A stretch of 64,000 nucleotides of DNA from Micromonospora sp. NBC_01740 (lineage in GTDB: Bacteria; Actinomycetota; Actinomycetes; Mycobacteriales; Micromonosporaceae): the NCBI RefSeq assembly GCF_035920365.1, contig NZ_CP109150.1, positions 5,270,001 to 5,334,000 on the forward strand, given 5' to 3'. The translations under genes were made by a program, and so were the position numbers. The notes below the pieces were generated by a model. That model saw nothing but the letters and a program-made list of their open reading frames with translations. It was not told where the DNA came from and did no database searches. The stretch's first letter is position 1. Each line of letters starts with the position of its first letter. Below are positions 40,541 through 48,029 of this stretch, piece after piece.

Positions 40541-41842
40541 TCACAGCTCGGACACCTCGGTCAGGGCCCGGTCGATCCCGGCGATCCCGGCGGTCAACTC
40601 CTCCGCCGTGATGGTCAACGGAGGGAACAGGTGCAGCCGGTTGCCCGCCGCCAGCGGCCAGACGCCGTGGCGCTTGCACGCCGCCAGGACGGCGGCCATC
40701 TCGGGCGCCAGCGTCCCCGGGGCCGCGTACGGCGCCAGCGGCTCGCGGGTCGCGCGGTCCCGGACCAGCTCGACCGCCCAGGCCAGGCCGACGCCGCGGA
40801 CGTCGCCGACGATCGGGTGGCGCTCGGCCAGCTCGGCCAGCGCCGGTCCCACCACGTCGCGGCCGAGTGCGGCCGCCCGGTCGACCAGGTTCTCCTCCCG
40901 CAGCACCCGCAGCGCCGCCACGATGGAGGCGCAGGCCAGCGGGTGCCCGGAGTAGGTGAGCCCGCCGGGGTAGCGGCGGTGCGCGAAGTGGGCCGCCACC
41001 GCGCGGGACAGCAGCACCCCGCCCACCGGCACGTAGCCGGAGTTGACCCCCTTGGCGAAGGTCATCAGGTCGGGCACCACGTCCCAGAGGTCGCCGGCGA
41101 ACCACCTGCCGCACCGGCCGAAGCCGGTCATCACCTCGTCGGCGATCAGCAGGATGCCGTGCTCATCGCAGAGCCGGCGGACGCCGGCCAGGTAGCCGTC
41201 CGGCGGCACCAGCACGCCGTTGCTGCCGACCACCGGCTCGACGAGGATCGCGGCGATCGTGTCCGGGCCCTCGTACCCGACGAGCCGGCGCAGGTGCTCC
41301 AGCGCCCGTTCGCCCTCCTGCGCGGCGTTCTCGGCGTGGAACTCGCTGCGGTACGGGTACGGGCCCGTGAAGTGCACGGCGCCGCCGCTGGCCGTGTCCA
41401 CCGGCCAGCGGCGGGGGTCACCCGTCAACGCCAGCGCCCCGGCCGTGGCCCCGTGGTAGGACCGGTAGGCGGCGAGCACCTTCGGCCGCCCCGTCACCAC
41501 CCGCGCCATCCGCACGGCATGCTCCACGGCCTCCGCGCCGCCGGTGGTGAACAGGACCGTCTCCAGGTCCCCCGGTGCCACCTCGACGATCGCCCGGGCC
41601 GCCTCGTCGCGGACGTCGACGGCGAACGACGGCGCGATCGTGCACATCCGTCCGGCCTGCTCGCGCAGCGCCGCCACCAGGGCCGGGTGCTGGTGGCCCA
41701 GGTGCAGGTTGCCCATCTGGGCGTGCAGGTCGAGCCACCGGTTGCCCTGCTCGTCCCAGAACCAGCTGCCCGCGCCGCCGGCCACGCGGACCGGATCGAT
41801 CTCCTCCTGCGCGGACCAGGGGTAGAAGACCGGCCCGGTCAC
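40541..41842 (-). CDS. Class III (omega) PLP-dependent aminotransferase
   Basis: 433 residues. Fold-type I, class III features: [55 protein letters not shown] and the PLP lysine K264 in [10 protein letters not shown]. Such enzymes move amino groups to or from omega-amines, aldehydes or ketones. GTG at 41842 overlaps the stop of the CocE-NRPS fusion gene, so it is translated with it. Possible jobs: making a non-proteinogenic (for example diamino or beta-amino) acid for the cluster, or aminating a carrier-bound aldehyde/ketone. The substrate cannot be read from sequence. Confidence 0.9.
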   Translation of the reverse strand: MTGPVFYPWSAQEEIDPVRVAGGAGSWFWDEQGNRWLDLHAQMGNLHLGHQHPALVAALREQAGRMCTIAPSFAVDVRDEAARAIVEVAPGDLETVLFTTGGAEAVEHAVRMARVVTGRPKVLAAYRSYHGATAGALALTGDPRRWPVDTASGGAVHFTGPYPYRSEFHAENAAQEGERALEHLRRLVGYEGPDTIAAILVEPVVGSNGVLVPPDGYLAGVRRLCDEHGILLIADEVMTGFGRCGRWFAGDLWDVVPDLMTFAKGVNSGYVPVGGVLLSRAVAAHFAHRRYPGGLTYSGHPLACASIVAALRVLREENLVDRAAALGRDVVGPALAELAERHPIVGDVRGVGLAWAVELVRDRATREPLAPYAAPGTLAPEMAAVLAACKRHGVWPLAAGNRLHLFPPLTITAEELTAGIAGIDRALTEVSEL

Positions 41843-44800
41843 GACGCCTGCCGTTCGCGGACCAGGTCGACCTGCTCGGCCAGCGTCGGCGCCGCGAACA
41901 CGTCCTGCAGGGAGAGCCGGACCTGGTACGCCTTGCGGATCCGGCTGATCAGTCGGATCGCGAAGAGCGAGTCGCCGCCCAGGTCGAAGAAGTCGTCCCC
42001 GGGCTCGACGCCGTCGACCTTGAGCAGGGCGGCCCAGATCTGCCCGAGCTGGTCCAGCACCTCGGAGCGGCCGTCGTCGGACGGCACGGCGGTCGGCTGT
42101 GCCGGGTCCGGGGCGGCCTCCGGCGGGGCGGTCGGCCGCCCGGGGGCGGCGGGCACCAGTTCCAGCCGTCCCGCCGTGGTCCACCGCACGGTGGCCCCGG
42201 TGTCCCGCATCCGCGCGCCCGGCGTGCCGGCGTACGGGTCGTCGACCTCGCCGGCGCCGCTGACCCACAGCCGCCCCGGGGTGTTCACCGGCACGGTCCG
42301 CGCGCGGTCGTCGAGGACGTAGCAGCGGGCCACGGCCGGCAGGTCGTCCTGGCCGACCAGCGCGTCCGGCAGCCGCGCCGGGTTCCAGCCGTCGAGCACG
42401 GCCCGCAGCTCCCGGCGGGGCATGGCGGAGAGCTCCCCCACCGGCCGCTCCTGGTCGGAGACGAGCTGGTCGAGCACGGTCAGCATCGAGTCGAGGATCC
42501 GCTGGACGGTGGCCCGGTCGAACAGGGCGAGCCGGAAGTCGAGGCTGCCCACCATCCGGTCCTCGCCGACCTGGTTCACGGCCAGCGCCAGGTCGTACTT
42601 CGCCGAGGTCCACTCCGGCGGTTCCAGCCGCAGCGCCTCGACCGCGCCGAGCCGGAACCGGTCCGGCACCGCCCGGCCGTACCGGACGCAGACCTGCACC
42701 AGCGCGGAGACCGCCGGGTCCCGGCGCGGGCGCAGCTCGCCGACCAGCGTGTCGAAGGGCACCCGGCGCAGCTCCAGCGCGGTCAGCACGCTGCCGCGTA
42801 CGTCGTGCAGGAACTGGGCCACGGTGGCGTCCCGGTCGACCCGGATCCGCAGCGGCAGCAGGTTGACCAGGCAGCCGATCAGGTCGCGGGTCGACTCGTC
42901 GTCGCGTTGCAGGCTCGGCGTGCCGATGAGCAGGTCGTCGCCCGCGCCGTACGCGTTCAGGGTGCGGGCGAACGCGGCGGTGAGCAGGGTGAACGGGCTG
43001 GTCCGCGCGGCGGCGGCCGCCGCCACCAGCCGGGCGGCGAGGTCGTCGTCGATCGTGAAGCGCACCGACCCGCCCCGGTGGTCCAGGACCGGCGGTCGGG
43101 GCCGGTCCGTCGGCAGGGTGATCACCTGCGGAGCGCCGTCCAGGTAGCGCCGCCACCGGGCGAGCTGGTCGGCCGCGCCCGGCCCGGCGAGTTCGGCCTG
43201 CTGGCGGCGGGCCACGTCCGCGTACCGGCACGGCACGTCCGGCAGCCGGAGCGGCTCCCCCCGCGCGTACGAGGGGTAGAGCCGGGCCAGCTCCGCGAAG
43301 AAGATCTCCGCCGCCGTCGGGTCGGCGGCGACGTGGTGCACCACCAGCAGCAACGCCGTCCGGCCGGCGGGCAGCTGCACGGTCGCGACCCGGATCGGCC
43401 ACTCCCGGGCGAGGTCCCACCGGCGGTCGCGGAACCCGGTCACCCGCTCGTCGCCCGCCCAGCCGTCGGCCGGCGCGTCGCTGAGGTCGAGGCGGGCGAT
43501 CGTGAGCGGCGCCGCCGGGTGGATGCGCTGGACCGGTTCCTCGTCGACCTCGACGATGGTGGTCCGCAGCGCCTCGTGCCGGCGGACGATCTCGTCGACC
43601 GCCGCGTGCAGCGCGGCGGCGTCCACCGGCCCGGTCAGCTCGACCGCCGCGTCGAGGTGGTACGCCGCTCCGCTCGTGCCGGCCTGCTCGGCCAGCCAGA
43701 TCGCCCGCTGCGCCACGGAGAGCGGAGCGGTGTCGTCGTCGGCGTCGCGCCGTTCGAGGGTTGCCGCGCGGGGCAGTTCCAGCGTCGGGGCGGCGTCGGC
43801 GTCGTGGCGCACCGTCAGCACCGGCGCGACGTCCCGGGGCACGGTCAGCGCGTTGTCCGCGTCCGCCCCGGTGACCGCCAGCCGGATCCGGTCGCCCGCC
43901 GCGAACCGGTACGCGATCGGGTGCAGCTCGATCTCCAGGCGGGAGTCGCCGGGAGCGCCGTCGACCTGGCCGCAGCCCTCGGTGACGTACAGGGAGGTGC
44001 CGTCGGGGGCGACCGACTCCAGGTAGGCGAAGACGTCCGCCGGGCCGTCGGTGACCCGGGCCGCCAGGCGCAGCACCGGGGCGCCGACCAGCTCGACCGC
44101 CTCGGTCAGCGCGTCGGAGGTCCAGCACAGCGCCCGGGTGTCGTTGTCGGTCAGGTCCGGCCGCTGGAAGGGCGAGCCGTAGCCGCTGGCCCACCGGCTG
44201 GTCTTGCCGGACGTGGTGGCGTAGTCGACCTCGTACCGCCGGGCCTCGCCGGCCCGGGGTTCCGGTCCCAGCTCGCCGGCCGAGCCAAGGTGCCAGGTGC
44301 CGGTCGTCGCCGGCTCCGGCGGCCAGGACCGGGCGGTACGCCACGCGTCGGCGCCCAGCACGTGGTACCGGACGGCCGGGCCGTCCATGATCCCGGTGTC
44401 CCGGCCCCGCAGCCAGTGGTCGAACCATCGCACGTGCTCGTCGGCCAGGTTGTAGCCGGCGCCGCCCAGCACCCCGCCGGTGTGCGGCCACGGGCCGATG
44501 ACGACCCGGTGCGGCACGGTCAGCCGGCGGGCCCACTCGGTCGCGTCGCGCGCCCAGACGTCGTGCCAGCCGCCCAGGTGGTAGACGGCGACCCCGGAGG
44601 CGTTGATCGCCTCCAGCAGCGCCGACGGGCTGCGGGTCAGGTACGCCGCCTCGCCGGTGTCGGCCAACCGCGACTCGCGCCCGGGCAGGCCGGCGAACAT
44701 CGTCCGGACGTCCCGGTTCGCCACGTGCTGCTCGCGGGCGGCGGTCAGCAGGAGGCCGTCGGGGTCGTCGTCGAGGGGCGCGACGGGGCCACGCAGGTCG

Positions 44801-45417
44801 AGTTCGCGCACGTCCTCGCCCCAGGCGCGGGCGAAGTCGTCCCGGAACACCCCGCCGTCCCAGGCGAAGCGGTGCAGGTCGAACAGCGCCATCTGCGGGA
44901 AGATCGCCGCCAGGTGCGGCGGGGCGGTGCTCGCCGCGAGGTACTGCGAGACCCCGAGGTAGGAGCGGCCGAACATGCCCACCCGGCCGTCGCACCAGGG
45001 CTGGGCGGCGATCCACTCGGTGACGTCGTACGTGTCGGTCGCCTCGGCCGTGGAGAACGGGCCGTCGCTGGTGCCGAACGACGCGCCGCTGCCCCGGCTG
45101 TCCACCACCACCACGACGTAGCCGCGGGCCAGCAGGCGCTGCGCGACCGGGAAGGCCCGCAGCGTCACCTCCCCGGGGGCCACCTCGGCCACGCCGAGGT
45201 CGTCGATGTCGGTGAGGTCGACGTCCGCCAGTTCGGCGCGTACCACCGCCAGGAAGTCGTCGCGCCCGGGGCGCGGCGACACCTGGTGGTAGCGGTCGTG
45301 GGCCCAGACGGCGGGCGCGGGGTCGCGCTGGCCGACCGGCCGGAAGACGTACGCCGCCAGCCGGGTCCCGTCGCGGGTGGCCACGTACTGCGAACGGCAG
45401 GTCCAGGTGCGGCTCAT
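41839..45417 (-). CDS. CocE/NonD-family hydrolase fused to an NRPS C-(relic A)-T module
   Basis: 1192 residues. Residues 1-330 form an X-Pro-dipeptidyl-peptidase/CocE-type alpha/beta hydrolase: GRSYLG (Ser152), GGWHDVW (Asp286) and GPWPH (His312) give a complete triad. Residues ~375-545 match its C-terminal jelly-roll. A C domain follows (about 563-1000) with HHVAADP (694-700), Pro replacing the usual Gly. Residues ~1028-1087 (CYVLDDRA, GRLWVSGAGE, RMRDTGATVRW, GRLELV) align with the middle of an A domain (motifs ~A6-A8); the ATP-binding and pocket regions are gone. A T domain ends the protein (DLGGDS, Ser1150). The carrier must be charged in trans. Hydrolase plus NRPS module in one chain is unusual. 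Start ATG overlaps the CmlA-like gene stop. Confidence 0.9.
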   Translation of the reverse strand: MSRTWTCRSQYVATRDGTRLAAYVFRPVGQRDPAPAVWAHDRYHQVSPRPGRDDFLAVVRAELADVDLTDIDDLGVAEVAPGEVTLRAFPVAQRLLARGYVVVVVDSRGSGASFGTSDGPFSTAEATDTYDVTEWIAAQPWCDGRVGMFGRSYLGVSQYLAASTAPPHLAAIFPQMALFDLHRFAWDGGVFRDDFARAWGEDVRELDLRGPVAPLDDDPDGLLLTAAREQHVANRDVRTMFAGLPGRESRLADTGEAAYLTRSPSALLEAINASGVAVYHLGGWHDVWARDATEWARRLTVPHRVVIGPWPHTGGVLGGAGYNLADEHVRWFDHWLRGRDTGIMDGPAVRYHVLGADAWRTARSWPPEPATTGTWHLGSAGELGPEPRAGEARRYEVDYATTSGKTSRWASGYGSPFQRPDLTDNDTRALCWTSDALTEAVELVGAPVLRLAARVTDGPADVFAYLESVAPDGTSLYVTEGCGQVDGAPGDSRLEIELHPIAYRFAAGDRIRLAVTGADADNALTVPRDVAPVLTVRHDADAAPTLELPRAATLERRDADDDTAPLSVAQRAIWLAEQAGTSGAAYHLDAAVELTGPVDAAALHAAVDEIVRRHEALRTTIVEVDEEPVQRIHPAAPLTIARLDLSDAPADGWAGDERVTGFRDRRWDLAREWPIRVATVQLPAGRTALLLVVHHVAADPTAAEIFFAELARLYPSYARGEPLRLPDVPCRYADVARRQQAELAGPGAADQLARWRRYLDGAPQVITLPTDRPRPPVLDHRGGSVRFTIDDDLAARLVAAAAAARTSPFTLLTAAFARTLNAYGAGDDLLIGTPSLQRDDESTRDLIGCLVNLLPLRIRVDRDATVAQFLHDVRGSVLTALELRRVPFDTLVGELRPRRDPAVSALVQVCVRYGRAVPDRFRLGAVEALRLEPPEWTSAKYDLALAVNQVGEDRMVGSLDFRLALFDRATVQRILDSMLTVLDQLVSDQERPVGELSAMPRRELRAVLDGWNPARLPDALVGQDDLPAVARCYVLDDRARTVPVNTPGRLWVSGAGEVDDPYAGTPGARMRDTGATVRWTTAGRLELVPAAPGRPTAPPEAAPDPAQPTAVPSDDGRSEVLDQLGQIWAALLKVDGVEPGDDFFDLGGDSLFAIRLISRIRKAYQVRLSLQDVFAAPTLAEQVDLVRERQAS
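42157..42336 (-). other. Relic adenylation domain within the CocE-NRPS fusion
   Basis: About 60 codons aligning to the YVLDE...PGE.YVGGAG...RTGD...DGRLEFLG stretch of complete A domains in the same cluster. The TSGSTG ATP loop, the pocket residues and the A10 lysine are missing. Confidence 0.75.
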
Positions 45418-47009
45418 GCCAGGTCGGCCCGTCCGTAGAGTTCCCGCGCCGGCACCCCGACGTCGGCGCAGCGCTGGAAGAACTCCGCCATCTGCTTGAG
45501 CTGGTAGGACTCGTCGGTGTAGTTCGTCGCCATGACGAACACCAGCCACGGCTCGCGGCCCATCGCGTACACGTACGCCTGCCGGGCCCGCAGCCGCCGG
45601 ACGATGCCCATCGCCTCGACGGCGTCGGAGCCGTTGAGCTTGCGGCTGCGGCTCATCTTCTGGTCGATGCGGCGGGAGAAGAGCGGACCGTACATCCAGG
45701 ACAGCGGGGCGCCGTCGCACTCCATGCCGAGGAACGCCATGTCGACGTCGCCGATCATGTCGTGGATGTGGCCGAACAGGGCCGGGTCGACGCAGCGGTT
45801 GTCCGCGCCGAAGTAGAGGTTCTTCCCGCCGGTACGCACCGAGTAGGTGACCTTCGCGGCGATGTCGAGGTCGCAGTGCTCGCCGACGAACGGGCACACC
45901 ACGATCTGCCCGTCGGGCAGCTCGATGGTCTCGCCCGGCTCCACGTCGACCACGTTGGGGAAGCCGAGCGCCTCCAGGCACAGCCGCAGCGACGGGTCCT
46001 GCAACGCCCCGGCGGCGGTCTTCGGCACCACCACCGTGCCGATGCGGTGCCGCAGCTTCAGCAGGGAGGCCAGTTCGAGGTGGTCCTGGTGCCCGTGCGT
46101 GATCAGCACGTAGTCGATGACGTCGGGCAGGTCGGCGTAGGCGTACCGGTCGCCGTCGCCGAGGGCGTCGGACAGGAACGGGTCGGTCATCACGGTGACC
46201 GGGCCGGACTGCACCACCACGCAGGCGTGCCCGAAGTAGCGCACCCGCAGCCCAGGGCCGTCCAGGTTGCGGTCCGGGCTCCCGCCCGGCTCGGCGGAGA
46301 ACAACCCGCTGAAGGTCGCCAGGTCGGCGTCGGAGACGTCGAACGCCTCCCGCAGCTCGCCGAAGGGCCGGGCCGTGGTCATGGTGGAGAAGAGCAGGTC
46401 GATGCGGGGGTCCCGCAGCGGCATGGTGGCCTGCACGTGCCCGTTGCCGGGGAACCGCGGGGTGGTCATCGCGAACGGCCGCTCGTCGCCGGTGGCCAGC
46501 GACAGGTCCACCGAGTGGGCGGTCTCGTCGAAGTGCCGCGACCGGTAGAGCATCCGCTCGGCGAGCCGGATCCGGGCGTGGTCGTTGAGGTCGTAGACCA
46601 GCTCGACGTAGCCGCGCAGGGCCGGCGGGATCTCGCCGTAGCGGGGCGTCAGGTCGAACCCGTCGGCGAGCTTCTCCAGGTTGACCGTCAGCTCGTCCAT
46701 CGCCGCCGACAGCTCCGGCATGGGTCCGTCGGCGAGCCGGGCCGCCAGGTCGGACACCCCGTCGAGCTGGTCGTCCTCGAGGTCGACGAACATGCCGCCG
46801 CGCAGCTTCGGGTCCCGGGCGGAGCGGCGGTGCAGCGCGGGCGCGTCGAGGAACGAGCGCAGCAGCGGCACGTGCAGCTTGGCGAAGTTCATCGCCGCCG
46901 GCACCGGCGACACCAGGTTCAGCCAGGCGTAGTACCGGTGGATGAGCGGTTCCAGCGCCAGGTTGGGGCGGGCGTGCACCAGGTCGTGGCTGGCGAAGGG
47001 CTGGTTCAT
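45414..47009 (-). CDS. CmlA-type diiron beta-hydroxylase (metallo-beta-lactamase fold)
   Basis: 531 residues, the length of CmlA (about 532). An N-terminal all-new-fold domain (~1-245) is followed by a metallo-beta-lactamase domain. Metal ligands: HGHQDH at 305-310 (H305, H307, D309, H310), E377 in VGEHCD and D403 in FGADN; these match the ligand numbering I recall for CmlA, the chloramphenicol beta-hydroxylase. CmlA uses O2 at a carboxylate-bridged diiron site to hydroxylate the beta-carbon of an amino acid tethered to an NRPS carrier. Here the target could be any residue of this assembly line; leucine from A3 is a candidate, since related enzymes hydroxylate Leu. Overlaps its neighbours on both sides (ATGA), so it is part of the core operon. 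Confidence 0.9.
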   Translation of the reverse strand: MNQPFASHDLVHARPNLALEPLIHRYYAWLNLVSPVPAAMNFAKLHVPLLRSFLDAPALHRRSARDPKLRGGMFVDLEDDQLDGVSDLAARLADGPMPELSAAMDELTVNLEKLADGFDLTPRYGEIPPALRGYVELVYDLNDHARIRLAERMLYRSRHFDETAHSVDLSLATGDERPFAMTTPRFPGNGHVQATMPLRDPRIDLLFSTMTTARPFGELREAFDVSDADLATFSGLFSAEPGGSPDRNLDGPGLRVRYFGHACVVVQSGPVTVMTDPFLSDALGDGDRYAYADLPDVIDYVLITHGHQDHLELASLLKLRHRIGTVVVPKTAAGALQDPSLRLCLEALGFPNVVDVEPGETIELPDGQIVVCPFVGEHCDLDIAAKVTYSVRTGGKNLYFGADNRCVDPALFGHIHDMIGDVDMAFLGMECDGAPLSWMYGPLFSRRIDQKMSRSRKLNGSDAVEAMGIVRRLRARQAYVYAMGREPWLVFVMATNYTDESYQLKQMAEFFQRCADVGVPARELYGRADLA

Positions 47010-48025
47010 CGCGCTCCCTCGGTGGAGTCCGTACGCAGTCGGTCCCGGACGGTCCGGACGACCTGTGCGAGGTGGTGGAAGTCTTCGTCGTCGGTGGGGG
47101 TGTCCAGCACGAAGGTGCGTACGCCGGCCCGGATCATCGCCAGCAGTCGCTCGACGGCGCCGGCGTGGTCGGCCACCAGGTACGGCCCGTCCGCCTGGCC
47201 GGAGCGGAACGGCGCGAGCCGGTACGCCGGGTCGACGGTGACGGCGCCGTGGCCGGCCTCCGCCTCGGCGAAGAGCCGCTGCTTCCAGACGGAGTCGGTG
47301 TTGGCCATGGTGACCGCGGTGATCTTCGCGCCGTCCGGATCCTCCGGGAAACGGGCCTCGGCGACCCGCTCGGTCTCCTCCGCCGTCGCCCGGGTCAGCA
47401 GCCCGAAGTTCAGCGCGCCCGGTGCCCCGTCGGCGTCGGGCCGGGCCGCCGTGAGCATCTGGATGCTGGTGGCGCCCACCCGCTCGGCCACCTGCCGGGC
47501 GGCCGGGGACTGCCCCGCGACGAACAGCCGCGGCAGCAGGTGCGCGGGAAGGCCGGGGGTGAGCTGCAACCGGGACACCTGGTAGAACCGCCCGTCGAAG
47601 CTGAACGGACGGCGGCTGCCCAGCACCCCCATCATGATCTCGACGTACTCGGCGAGGCGCGCGTACCGGTCGTCGTGGTCCAGCCGGTCGCCGAGCGCGT
47701 CCAGGTCGCTCACGGCGGTGCCGGTGATCAGGTTGAGGTCGATCCGCCGCTGGTAGAGCAGGCCGAGCGAGGCGACCATCCGGGCCGCGGCGAACGGGTG
47801 CTGGTAGACGGGGTTCACCGCGACCAGCGGGCTGAGCCGGGTGGTGCCGGCCGCCGCGGCGGTCGCCAGGACCCAGGGGTCGAGCACCGCGCCGCTGCCG
47901 GTGAAGATGAGCACCCCGTCGAGGTCCGCCGCGTCGGTGCGGCGGATGACGGACATCGCCGTGTCCGCGTACGCGGTCAGGTCCCGGACCCGGGGCACCA
48001 CGGTGATGAAGCTGACGTCGGGCAC
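47006..48025 (-). CDS. Luciferase-like (LLM) flavin-dependent monooxygenase
   Basis: 339 residues, single TIM-barrel of the bacterial luciferase/alkanesulfonate monooxygenase (SsuD) family. SFITVVPRVRD opening, LSPLVAVNPVYQHP, RIDLNLITGTAVSDL and LPRLFVAGQSPAARQVAERVG match SsuD-like flavin-binding regions. These enzymes use FMNH2 and O2. It lies between the ketosynthase and CmlA-like genes with a 4-nt gap on one side and an ATGA overlap on the other, so it should act on an intermediate of the pathway. It is a separate protein, unlike LLM domains fused within some NRPS/PKS lines. Substrate unknown; N- or C-oxygenation of a carrier-bound chain is plausible. Confidence 0.88.
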   Translation of the reverse strand: MPDVSFITVVPRVRDLTAYADTAMSVIRRTDAADLDGVLIFTGSGAVLDPWVLATAAAAGTTRLSPLVAVNPVYQHPFAAARMVASLGLLYQRRIDLNLITGTAVSDLDALGDRLDHDDRYARLAEYVEIMMGVLGSRRPFSFDGRFYQVSRLQLTPGLPAHLLPRLFVAGQSPAARQVAERVGATSIQMLTAARPDADGAPGALNFGLLTRATAEETERVAEARFPEDPDGAKITAVTMANTDSVWKQRLFAEAEAGHGAVTVDPAYRLAPFRSGQADGPYLVADHAGAVERLLAMIRAGVRTFVLDTPTDDEDFHHLAQVVRTVRDRLRTDSTEGAR

Positions 48026-48029
48026 GGCC

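Noticed and set aside
45414..47009. Lactonase or beta-lactamase role for the metallo-beta-lactamase-fold protein
   Set aside because: Length, N-terminal domain and the E377/D403 ligand pattern fit the CmlA diiron hydroxylase family better, as does its place in an NRPS operon.
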